Below, one piece after another: positions 1 to 5,907 of a DNA stretch of 6,170 bases; position 1 is the first letter of the stretch; each line of letters begins with the position of its first letter. Below the pieces are notes generated by a model, which was not told the origin of the DNA, did not search any database, and was given only the letters and a program-made list of their open reading frames with translations. The DNA comes from Elusimicrobiota bacterium (GTDB lineage Bacteria; Elusimicrobiota; Elusimicrobia; UBA1565; UBA9628), in NCBI GenBank assembly GCA_023700845.1, contig JAMPYD010000128.1:1-6170 (forward strand). The letters run 5' to 3'. The translations under genes were made by a program, and so were the position numbers.

Positions 1-725
1 CGGCGCGGGCGGCGTACCGGCGCAAGGCGGAGCTGTTCGGGCGCCTGTTCTCCTTCGCGATGCACGAGCTCAACACGCCCATCACCGCGGTCAACATGAC
101 CGTGCTGAACCTCCTCTCCGAGGTGTTCGGCGAGCTTCCGCCTCCGCTCAAGCCCTGGGTCGAGATGACGCGCGAGCAGGTCGGCCGGCTCAACGGCCTC
201 GTCGGCGAGGTCCGGGACTTCGTGCACATGGAGCTGCATCAGGATCTGCGCCTGACGCGGGCCGAGCTGACCGTCGACGAGATTCTCGAGGAGTCGCTCG
301 TCTCCATCCGGCGCGGCATGGAGCAGGCCGGCGTGGAGTTCCGGGTCGAGGCCGCCAAGGGCCTGCCCGGCGTGATGGCCGATCCCGACCGCGCCTCGCG
401 CTGCCTGTCGAGCGTCCTCTTTCACGCGCGGAAGTTCCGCACCGCGGGGCCGATCGTCCTTGCCGTGTCCCGCGCCCCGGGCGCGGTCGCGTTCGCGGTC
501 ACCTACCAGGGCCCGCGCCTGCGCCCCGGGGACGCCGAGGCGTGCCTCGACCTGTACTACCCCGCCCGCCTGCGCAAGGACCAGGTCCTGGGCGCGACGG
601 GGCTGGGGCTCGGCCTCATCCGGGAGGTCGCGAGGCTGATCGGCGGCGACCTCGATTTCCGCGCGGACGACGATGGCCGCGCGACGGTGACCTTGTCCTA
701 CGCCGCGGTGGAGGCCAAATCATGA
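1..725 (+). CDS. Sensor histidine kinase, C-terminal part (5' end outside the window)
   Basis: The reading frame is open from base 3 with no start codon before the conserved core, so the N-terminal sensor part lies upstream of the window; 240 residues are visible. By family, the protein should autophosphorylate a histidine and pass the phosphate to a response regulator. The H-box reads FAMHELNTPI with the acceptor His at bases 63-65, followed by a helical HisKA dimerisation segment. A HATPase_c domain then fills roughly visible residues 85-235. Its G2 loop GATGLGLGL (bases 591-617) is canonical. The N-box is degenerate: DPDRASRCLSSVLFHARKF has His (423-425) where the Mg-coordinating Asn is expected. 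The G1 box is also degenerate: VTYQGPRL has Tyr (504-506) in place of the adenine-binding Asp. The stop overlaps the next start by 4 nt (ATGA), which pairs it with the receiver protein. The family call is firm; whether it is an active kinase is uncertain. Confidence 0.9.
   Translation, partial: ARAAYRRKAELFGRLFSFAMHELNTPITAVNMTVLNLLSEVFGELPPPLKPWVEMTREQVGRLNGLVGEVRDFVHMELHQDLRLTRAELTVDEILEESLVSIRRGMEQAGVEFRVEAAKGLPGVMADPDRASRCLSSVLFHARKFRTAGPIVLAVSRAPGAVAFAVTYQGPRLRPGDAEACLDLYYPARLRKDQVLGATGLGLGLIREVARLIGGDLDFRADDDGRATVTLSYAAVEAKS
707..714 (+). promoter_or_regulatory. Shine-Dalgarno of the response regulator gene
   Basis: GGTGGAGG lies inside the last codons of the kinase gene, with 7 nt between it and the ATG at 722. 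It supports that ATG, rather than the in-frame ATG far upstream at 542, as the true start. It implies re-initiation or coupled initiation at the ATGA overlap. Confidence 0.75.
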
Positions 726-1096
726 ATCCGGCGCGCATCCTCATCGTCGAAGACGAGCCCGAGATCGCGGACAACCTCGCCGCCCTGCTCGCCGCCAAGG
801 GCCACAAGGTGGCGACCTGCCTCGAGGGCGCCGACGGCGTGGCGCGCGCGCGCAAGGAGACCTTCGACCTGCTCCTGCTCGACGTGATGCTGCCCCGGAT
901 GTCGGGCTTCGACGTGTGCAAGCTCCTCCGGGCCGACCCCAAGACCGCGAAGCTCAAGATCATCATGGTCACCGGGCTCGGCCGCATGGGGGACGTCGAG
1001 GAGGCGTTTCGCGCGGGCGCGGACGACTACCTCATCAAGCCGTTCGACTCCAACCGCCTGTTCAAGAAGATCGAGAAGGTGATGGCCCAGCCGTGA
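722..1096 (+). CDS. Single-domain response regulator (CheY-like receiver)
   Basis: This 124-residue protein is a receiver domain only, with no DNA-binding or enzymatic output domain. All signature residues are present: acidic pocket Glu10-Asp11 in ILIVEDEP, phospho-acceptor Asp54 in LLLLDVMLPRMSG, Thr84 in IMVTG, and Tyr103 with Lys106 in DDYLIKPF. It should accept phosphate from the upstream kinase, with which it shares an ATGA overlap, and act by protein-protein contact or as a phosphorelay intermediate in the cytoplasm. The start at 722 is chosen from the overlap, the Shine-Dalgarno at 707-714 and the normal receiver N-terminus (MNPARILIVEDE). The longer frame opening at 542 would add an Arg/Pro-rich stretch that is only the kinase gene read out of frame. 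The output target cannot be inferred from the sequence. Confidence 0.95.
   Translation: MNPARILIVEDEPEIADNLAALLAAKGHKVATCLEGADGVARARKETFDLLLLDVMLPRMSGFDVCKLLRADPKTAKLKIIMVTGLGRMGDVEEAFRAGADDYLIKPFDSNRLFKKIEKVMAQP
1075..1083 (+). promoter_or_regulatory. Shine-Dalgarno deciding the GTG start of the ceramidase-family gene
   Basis: GAAGGTGAT at the end of the response regulator gene resembles the anti-SD complement and ends 9 nt before the GTG at 1093. No ATG exists in this frame near the N-terminus, and only the GTG gives a complete signal peptide, so the site decides the start. Confidence 0.65.
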
Positions 1097-2517
1097 GCCG
1101 CCTTCTCCTGGCCGCGCTGCTGGCGGCGTCCGGCGCGCTTCCGGCGCGCGCGCTCGAGGCCGCCGCCGCGAAGGTCGACATCACCCCGGACCTCAAGACC
1201 GAGAAGGTCTGGCTCGCGGGCTTCGGCGCGAAGGGACGAAGGCCGACCGGCGTGCACGATCCGCTGTACGCCCGGATCGTCCTGCTGCGCGAGGGCAAGA
1301 GGACCGTCGCGCTCGTCGGCCTCGACCTGCTCGGGTTCTACCTCAACGACACGCGGGCCCTGCGCGCGCTTTGGGAGAAGGGCGTCCCGGACCGGCATCT
1401 CTTCGTGCACGCGACCCACACCCACAGCGGCCCCGACACGGTCGGACTCTGGGGGCCGACGGTCGGCGTCTCCGGGGTCAACCGCCGCTACATGGCGCGG
1501 ATCAACGCGCGCGTCGCGGAGGCGCTGGCGCTGCTCGAGGGGCAGCTCAAGCCGGCGACGGCCTCGGGCGGCCACGGCGCGCTCGACCCCCGGGGGCTGT
1601 GCCGCGACCTGCGCGACCCCCAGGTGATCGACCCGAACCTCGCGGTGCTGCGTCTCACGGGCGCCGACGGCAAGGCCGTCGCCACGATCGTGAACTGGTC
1701 CTGCCATCCCGAGGTGATCGGGCGGGAGAACACTTTGCTGACGGCCGACTACCCCGGGCCGCTGTGCGCCCGCGTCGAGGAAAGGACGGGCGGCCAGTGC
1801 CTGTTCCTGACCGGGGCGATCGGCGGGCTGATGTCGCCGGACGCCGACGCCGAGAATTTCTACGAGACCGCCCGCATCGGCGCCGCCGTCGCCGACGCGG
1901 CGCTGGCGCTGAAGACGGCGCCCGGAGGCCGGGGGCTGTCCTACCGCTCGGCGACGGCGCGCGTGCCGGTCGAGAACTCCCGCTACCTCCTCTTCCTGTC
2001 GGCGCTGACGGGAGGGCACGTCCTGCACACGGCGGAGGGCAAGCCGCTGCCCGCCTGGCGGGCGTGGCCGCTCTCCCTGCGCCATCTGCTCTTCGGCCTG
2101 GCGGCGAAGGACCGCCCCTGGGTCGAGACCGAGGTCTCGGTCCTCGACATCGGCCCCGCCCGCCTGCTGGGGATGCCCGGCGAGGTGTTCCCGGAGCTCG
2201 CCATCGGCGGCTACGACGGACGCTACTCCTTCGGCCGCCCCGTCGTCGCGAAGGACGGGCCGGCGCCCGACCTCGCGGCCGCCCCGAGGGGGCCGTACCT
2301 GCGCGACCGGATCAAGGCGCCCGTGCCGATGATCGTCGGCCTCGCCAACGACATGCTGGGCTACATGGTCCCCGAGTACGACTTCAAGATCCGTCCCTCG
2401 AAGAGCATGCTGCCCCGCTACCCCGGCCACTACGAGGAGACCAATTCCATCGGCGTCTCCGCGACCGCCATCCTGACCGAGGCCGCCGCGCGCCTGCTCG
2501 AGGAGCCGCGCCCGTGA
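1093..2517 (+). CDS. Secreted neutral/alkaline ceramidase-family hydrolase (short form)
   Basis: A 474-residue protein starting at a GTG that overlaps the previous stop (GTGA). Residues 1-20 form a Sec-type signal peptide: Ser-Arg, a Leu/Ala-rich core, then a likely cleavage site after ALPARA. The mature part matches the N-terminal catalytic domain of neutral/alkaline non-lysosomal ceramidases, zinc amidases that cleave ceramide to sphingosine and fatty acid. Supporting motifs are VDITP (28-32), the metal motif HATHTHSGPD (His109/His111), NWSCHPEVIG with His205, GMPGEVFPEL with Glu364, and NDMLGYMVPEY with Tyr424. These correspond to the His/His/Glu/Tyr zinc site of the family. Ser248 in GAIGGLMSPDA is the candidate for the catalytic Ser, though the surrounding motif differs from the GDVSPN type of true ceramidases. 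The protein ends after the catalytic domain and lacks the C-terminal Ig-like domain of full-length ceramidases (about 650-700 residues). The fold and metal site are well supported; ceramide as substrate is not proven. Confidence 0.85.
   Translation: MSRLLLAALLAASGALPARALEAAAAKVDITPDLKTEKVWLAGFGAKGRRPTGVHDPLYARIVLLREGKRTVALVGLDLLGFYLNDTRALRALWEKGVPDRHLFVHATHTHSGPDTVGLWGPTVGVSGVNRRYMARINARVAEALALLEGQLKPATASGGHGALDPRGLCRDLRDPQVIDPNLAVLRLTGADGKAVATIVNWSCHPEVIGRENTLLTADYPGPLCARVEERTGGQCLFLTGAIGGLMSPDADAENFYETARIGAAVADAALALKTAPGGRGLSYRSATARVPVENSRYLLFLSALTGGHVLHTAEGKPLPAWRAWPLSLRHLLFGLAAKDRPWVETEVSVLDIGPARLLGMPGEVFPELAIGGYDGRYSFGRPVVAKDGPAPDLAAAPRGPYLRDRIKAPVPMIVGLANDMLGYMVPEYDFKIRPSKSMLPRYPGHYEETNSIGVSATAILTEAAARLLEEPRP
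2500..2505 (+). promoter_or_regulatory. Shine-Dalgarno deciding the GTG start of serC
   Basis: GAGGAG at the end of the ceramidase-family gene sits 8 nt before the GTG at 2514. The GTG gives the standard SerC N-terminus (RKINFNAGPAALP) and no ATG is available nearby in frame. Confidence 0.7.
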
Positions 2518-3602
2518 GGAAGATCAACTTCAACGCCGGCCCCGCCGCCCTGCCCCTGCCCGTGCTCGAGCGGGCGCAGAGCGAGCTGCTCGACTTCCGG
2601 GGCACCGGGATCTCGATCCTCGAGCACAGCCACCGCGGCCGGGACTACGACCGCGTCCACGAGGAGACGCTCGCCCTGTTCTCGGAGCTGCTCGGGCTGC
2701 CGAAGAGCCACAGCCCGATCATGGTCCAAGGGGGGGCGAGCCTGCAGTTCGCGATGCTGCCGATGAACTTCCTCAAGCCCGGCCATTCCGCCGACTACGC
2801 CGTCACCGGGCATTGGGCGCGCCTCGCCTACGAGGAGGCGCGGCGCGTCGGGGCGGCGCGCGCGGCCTGCGACACCGCGGGGCCCGACGGCAAGCACGCC
2901 CGGATCCCGCGGCCGGAGGAGTTGCTCCTCGACCCGAAGGCCTCCTACCTGCACATCACGACCAACAACACGATCTTCGGCACCCAGTGGCACGCGCTGC
3001 CCGACTCGAAGGGGGTGCCGCTCGTCGCCGACATGTGCTCCGACATCCTGTCGCGACCGGTGGACGCGGCAAAATTCGCCTTAATATACGCGGGCGCCCA
3101 GAAGAACCTCGGTCCCGCGGGGCTCGCGCTGATCGCCGTGGACCGGGATTGGCTCAAGACGGCGCGGACCGACCTGCCCGACATCCTGAGCTACGCGGTG
3201 CACCTCGAGGCGCGGTCCATCTACCACACGCCCCCGACCTTCGCGGTCTACCTCGTCGGCCTCCAGCTCAAGTGGATCAAGGAGAACGGCGGCCCCGCCG
3301 GCATGGAACGGCGCAACAAGGAGAAGGCGGAGCTCCTGTACGGCGCGCTCGACCGGCTCAAGGGCTGGTACACGGCCCCGGCCGAGAAGGCGAGCCGCTC
3401 CCTGATGAACGCGGTCTTCCGCACGCCCTCGCCCGAGCTCGACGACCTGTTCTGCCACGAGGCGGAGCAAGAGGGGCTCGTCGGCATGAAGGGCCACCGC
3501 GCGGCGGGCGGCATGCGCGTCTCGCTCTACAACGCGATCTCCCTCGACGACGTGAAGGCCCTGACCTCCTTCATGGAGACCTTCGCCAAGCGCCGCGGCT
3601 GA
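2514..3602 (+). CDS. serC: Phosphoserine aminotransferase
   Basis: A 362-residue cytoplasmic PLP enzyme of the usual SerC length. It converts 3-phosphohydroxypyruvate plus glutamate to O-phosphoserine in serine synthesis; some members also act in pyridoxal phosphate synthesis. Seen in the sequence: N-terminal NFNAGPAALP, His40-Arg41 in EHSHRGRDY for substrate binding, Trp101 in TGHWARLA, Thr153 in TTNNTIFGTQW, Asp173 in VADMCSDILSRPVD, and Gln196-Lys197 in AGAQKNLGPAG, where Lys197 carries PLP. The motif YHTPPTF (His238-Thr239) has His where the E. coli enzyme has Asn next to the PLP phosphate. The GTG start overlaps the preceding stop by 4 nt (GTGA). No serA or serB is visible in the window. 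A short AT-rich patch with unusual codons lies just before the PLP lysine (3069-3089). Annotation is very secure. Confidence 0.96.
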   Translation: MRKINFNAGPAALPLPVLERAQSELLDFRGTGISILEHSHRGRDYDRVHEETLALFSELLGLPKSHSPIMVQGGASLQFAMLPMNFLKPGHSADYAVTGHWARLAYEEARRVGAARAACDTAGPDGKHARIPRPEELLLDPKASYLHITTNNTIFGTQWHALPDSKGVPLVADMCSDILSRPVDAAKFALIYAGAQKNLGPAGLALIAVDRDWLKTARTDLPDILSYAVHLEARSIYHTPPTFAVYLVGLQLKWIKENGGPAGMERRNKEKAELLYGALDRLKGWYTAPAEKASRSLMNAVFRTPSPELDDLFCHEAEQEGLVGMKGHRAAGGMRVSLYNAISLDDVKALTSFMETFAKRRG

Positions 3603-3609
3603 TCGCCGA

Positions 3610-5586
3610 TTACAGCAGGGCGAGGGCGAGGCGGTAGCCGGCGAAGGAGAGGGCGTAGGCGAGGGCGAACAGGAAGGAGAACTGCATCGCCGGGATCTTC
3701 CAGCTGCCGGTCTCGCGGCGCACGGTGACGATCGTGGACATGCACTGCAGCGCGATCGCGAAGAAGATCAGAAGGCTCACGGCGGTCGCAAGCCCGTAGC
3801 GGCTCGTGCCGTCGGCGTTCTTCGCCGAGCGAAGCGCGGCGATCAGGCCCTCCGACGGATCGGACTCCCCGCCGAGCGCGTAAATCGTGCCGAGCGTGCC
3901 GACGAAGACCTCGCGCGCGGCGAGGGCCGACAGCGACGCGATGGACACGCGCCAATCCCAGCCGAGCGGCTGGAAGACCGGCTCGATCAGGCGGCCGGCG
4001 CGGCCGAGGACGCTGCCCTCGATGGTCGCGGCGGCGATGCGGTCCTTCACCGACTTCTCGAGGGCGGGGTCCGCCGGGGAGGCGGCGCGCGCGCTCGCGA
4101 GCTCGGCCTCGAGGGGCGCCAGGCGCGCGGCGTCGCGGGGGAAGGCGGCCAGCGCCCACAGGATGATGCTCAAGGTGAAGATGACCTGGCCGGCGCGGGC
4201 GAGGAAGTGCCAGCAGCGCGCCCAGACGTAGCGCCCCATCTCGCGCAGGCTCGGGATGCGGTAGGGGGGAAGCACGGTCGCGGGGGCCGGGTGGAGCTCG
4301 TGCAGGGAGGTGTACTTCATCGCCAGGGCCAGCAGCAGCGCCAGCACGACGCCGAAGGCGTACATGCCCGCCATCACGACCCCTTGGCCGTTGAGGCCCA
4401 GCGGCCGGAAAGTCTCGGGGACGAACGCGGTGATCAGCAAGGTGTAGACCGGGATGCGCGCCGAGCAGGTCATCAGCGGCGCGAGCAGGATGGTCACGAT
4501 GCGGCGCTTCTCGCTGTGGATCGTGCGCGCCGCCATCACGCCCGGGATCGCGCAGGCGAAGCTCGACAGGAAGGGGATGAAGACGCGCCCGTCGAGGCCG
4601 AACGGGCGCAGCGCGCGGTCGACCATCGCCCCGGCGCGCGGGAGATAGCCGCTCTGCTCGAGGAAGCCGATCATCGTGAACAGGATCGCGATCTGGGGGA
4701 CGAAGACGGCGACGGCCGAAAACCCGGGAATCGCGCCGTCGCAGATCAGGCTCGCCAGGGCGCCGTCCGGCAGGCGGGCGCGCACCAGGTCGGAGAAGGA
4801 CCCGAGCGCGGCCGAGAGCAGGTCCATGATCGGAGCCGCGCCCACGAACAGCGCCTGGAACACGGCGAACATCGTCGCGGCCAGGATCACGGGGCCGACG
4901 ACGGGGTGCAGGAGGACGCGGTCGATGCGGATCGCGCGCGCGACGACGGGCAGGACCGCGCGGTGCGGCCAGGTCACCGAGGCCGCCGCGGCCATGCGCG
5001 CCGTCTCCAGGGCCTCTTCCTGCAGCTCGTGCTGCCGCTTCTTCGTCGCATGACGGAAATCGAGGGCCTCCGACACGTCCGCCCGGAGCGGGGCCGGGGA
5101 GAGCAGGCCGTCGAGCTTCTCGACGCCCTCGCCGGTGCGGGCGGAGACCAGGACCACGGGCATCATGAGACGGCCCGAGAGCTCGGCGGCGTCGATCTTG
5201 AGACCGTTGAGGCGGGCCTCGTCGATCATGTTGACGGCCAGGGCCACGGGGTAGCCGGCGGCCTTGAGCCCGGCCGGCAGGACGAGGTCGTTGTCGAGGT
5301 TGCTCGCCTCGGCCACGCACAGCACGAGCAGGTCCTCGTTGGAGTCCGCGCACTCGGACAGGAAGCGGAAGGACACCTGCTCGTCCTCGGTCTGCGGGAC
5401 CATGCTGAAGGTCCCCGGGAGGTCCACGACCTCGACCTCGCCGCCGGAGGAGCGCATGGTGCCCGTCGCCTTCTCCACCGTGCAGCCGGCGAAGTTCGCG
5501 GCGCGGTGGCGCAGCCCCGTCAGCGCGTTGAAAAGGGTGGTCTTCCCGGTGTTCGGCCGGCCGGCGAGAGCGACGATCCTCTTCAT
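3610..5586 (-). CDS. feoB: Ferrous iron transport protein B (GTPase-coupled permease)
   Basis: A 658-residue inner-membrane protein that imports Fe2+. The N-terminal G domain has G1 GRPNTGKTT (9-17, Arg replacing the usual Asn at position 10), switch-I Thr36 in AGCTVEK, G3 DLPGTFS (55-61), G4 NMIDE (119-123) and G5 SARTGEG (148-154). A helical GDI-like spacer follows to about residue 250. The membrane part has two gate repeats: FLSSFACAIPGVMAARTI with Cys345 and LMTCSARIPVY with Cys374. Later come AAREVFVGTLGTIYAL, LQCMST with Cys615, and a last hydrophobic segment at the C-terminus. It is shorter than E. coli FeoB (773 residues) but complete. The start ATG overlaps the feoA stop (ATGA) and has GGAGG 4 nt upstream (5591-5595). 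The frame is open to 5655, but that extension would only re-read feoA DNA. No feoC follows; the stop faces the serC stop across 7 nt. Confidence 0.96.
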   Translation of the reverse strand: MKRIVALAGRPNTGKTTLFNALTGLRHRAANFAGCTVEKATGTMRSSGGEVEVVDLPGTFSMVPQTEDEQVSFRFLSECADSNEDLLVLCVAEASNLDNDLVLPAGLKAAGYPVALAVNMIDEARLNGLKIDAAELSGRLMMPVVLVSARTGEGVEKLDGLLSPAPLRADVSEALDFRHATKKRQHELQEEALETARMAAAASVTWPHRAVLPVVARAIRIDRVLLHPVVGPVILAATMFAVFQALFVGAAPIMDLLSAALGSFSDLVRARLPDGALASLICDGAIPGFSAVAVFVPQIAILFTMIGFLEQSGYLPRAGAMVDRALRPFGLDGRVFIPFLSSFACAIPGVMAARTIHSEKRRIVTILLAPLMTCSARIPVYTLLITAFVPETFRPLGLNGQGVVMAGMYAFGVVLALLLALAMKYTSLHELHPAPATVLPPYRIPSLREMGRYVWARCWHFLARAGQVIFTLSIILWALAAFPRDAARLAPLEAELASARAASPADPALEKSVKDRIAAATIEGSVLGRAGRLIEPVFQPLGWDWRVSIASLSALAAREVFVGTLGTIYALGGESDPSEGLIAALRSAKNADGTSRYGLATAVSLLIFFAIALQCMSTIVTVRRETGSWKIPAMQFSFLFALAYALSFAGYRLALALL

Positions 5587-5810
5587 GCGGCCTCCACGCG
5601 TATATGGGGAAGCAGGCGGGCCTCGATCGCCAGCAGCTGGGAGCCGACGAGGCACTCGACGGGATCCTGGAGGGGGGTCTTCAGGATCTTGGTCACGGAG
5701 ACGCCGGGGCGCATTCCCAGACCGGCCAGGCGGTCCTTGTCGAAGACGGAGAGCGAAGAGTAGCCGACCACGCGGACCGGGACGTCGAACGGAAGCGCTT
5801 CCAGGTTCAT
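5583..5810 (-). CDS. feoA: Ferrous iron transport protein A (FeoA)
   Basis: A 75-residue SH3-like cytoplasmic protein of normal FeoA length. It matches the family pattern: an N-terminal strand region, FDKDRLAGLGMRPG (the RL-x-x-LG-x-x-PG turn), the basic strand VSVTKILKTPL, then DPVECLVGSQLLAIEARLLPHIRVEA, equivalent to the usual DP-x-x-x-x-V-x-G-x-x-LALR-x-x-EA-x-x-I-x-V ending. FeoA is thought to bind FeoB and regulate transport. It is the first gene of a feoA-feoB operon, with its stop overlapping the feoB start by 4 nt. There is no Shine-Dalgarno before the ATG at 5810, and the predicted promoter places the transcript start at or next to this ATG, so the message is probably leaderless. 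The start is supported by this geometry and by the N-terminal length. Confidence 0.93.
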   Translation of the reverse strand: MNLEALPFDVPVRVVGYSSLSVFDKDRLAGLGMRPGVSVTKILKTPLQDPVECLVGSQLLAIEARLLPHIRVEAA

Positions 5811-5816
5811 GCGGAC

Positions 5817-5845
5817 AGTATACTCTTATTGAGATAATATTTCAA
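5817..5845 (-). promoter_or_regulatory. Sigma70-type promoter of feoAB
   Basis: Read on the minus strand, TTGAAA (5845-5840) and TATACT (5822-5817) are separated by exactly 17 bp, each matching the consensus at 5 of 6 positions. The -10 box ends 6 nt before the feoA ATG, so the predicted +1 is the A of the start codon or the base before it. The -35 box and spacer lie within the palindrome at 5824-5850, so a bound repressor would block RNA polymerase. Confidence 0.8.
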
Positions 5846-5850
5846 TAAGA
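5824..5850. promoter_or_regulatory. 27-bp palindromic operator candidate over the feoA promoter
   Basis: Perfect 9-bp arms TCTTATTGA (5824-5832) and TCAATAAGA (5842-5850) flank a 9-bp centre, GATAATATT. Pairing continues inside the centre except at 5833/5841, giving 12 of 13 symmetric pairs around base 5837. The block is strikingly AT-rich against its surroundings and covers the -35 box and spacer of the feoAB promoter. Position and symmetry suggest a site for an iron-sensing dimeric repressor (Fur or DtxR family). It shares TGA...TCA and several A/T positions with Fur boxes but does not closely match the classical Fur or DtxR consensus, so the regulator is not assigned. Confidence 0.7.
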
Positions 5851-5876
5851 AACGCACGTCCCCGATAGAACGCCCC

Positions 5877-5907
5877 CGGCGGGAGTCGGATTGCTATAAT
5901 CCCGCCG
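5877..5907. repeat. Inverted repeat flanking the -10 box of the TPR gene
   Basis: Perfect 8-bp arms CGGCGGGA (5877-5884) and TCCCGCCG (5900-5907) enclose a 15-nt centre that contains the extended -10 element. There is no T-tract, so it is not an intrinsic terminator. It could be an operator or a cruciform-prone site. GC-rich arms of this length also arise by chance in such a genome. Confidence 0.45.
5893..5900 (+). promoter_or_regulatory. Extended -10 promoter of the TPR-like gene
   Basis: A perfect TATAAT (5895-5900) is preceded by a TG motif (5892-5893), giving TGCTATAAT. No credible -35 hexamer lies 16-18 bp upstream (the sequence there is C/G only), which is typical of extended -10 promoters. 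Six nt separate it from the GTG at 5907, so the expected +1 is the start codon itself. Confidence 0.7.

Noticed and set aside
1027..2430. A 467-codon open frame antisense to the ceramidase-family gene
   Set aside because: Its translation is Arg/Gly/Pro/Ala-rich with no recognisable family, and it is the mirror of a well-supported gene. Long antisense frames are expected in very GC-rich coding DNA.
1371..2513. A possible long N-terminal extension of SerC (frame open from 1371)
   Set aside because: The extension is the ceramidase gene read out of frame. The canonical SerC N-terminus begins at the GTG at 2514, which has a Shine-Dalgarno.
3079..3090. A TTAATATA stretch inside serC as an internal promoter -10 box
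   Set aside because: No credible -35 element lies at proper spacing on either strand, and no gene begins downstream.
3592..3608. Small inverted repeats (GCCGCGGC; CGGC-TGATC-GCCG) at the serC end as a terminator
   Set aside because: The stems are only 4 bp and no T-tract follows on either strand, so they do not make an intrinsic terminator.
3615..3634. Short GGCGAG repeats near the feoB 3' end
   Set aside because: They are explained by the Ala/Leu-rich C-terminus of FeoB under GC-biased codon use.
3527..5353. A 608-codon minus-strand frame overlapping feoB
   Set aside because: It is an out-of-frame reading of feoB, extremely Arg/Pro-rich and without motifs.
5587..5655. An upstream ATG that would lengthen FeoB by 23 residues
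   Set aside because: The extra residues overlap feoA DNA in another frame and precede the normal FeoB start (MKRIVALAGRPN). The ATGA overlap with GGAGG upstream marks 5586 as the start.
4207..5763. A 518-codon plus-strand open frame opposite feoAB
   Set aside because: The low-complexity Arg/Gly/His/Asp-rich translation shows no domain, has no ribosome site and lies wholly on the complement of secure feoB and feoA genes.
5824..5850. The palindrome as a transcription terminator or FNR site
   Set aside because: It lies upstream of both divergent starts, so neither predicted transcript includes it. Its half-sites do not fit the FNR pattern TTGAT-N4-ATCAA; an operator role fits better.
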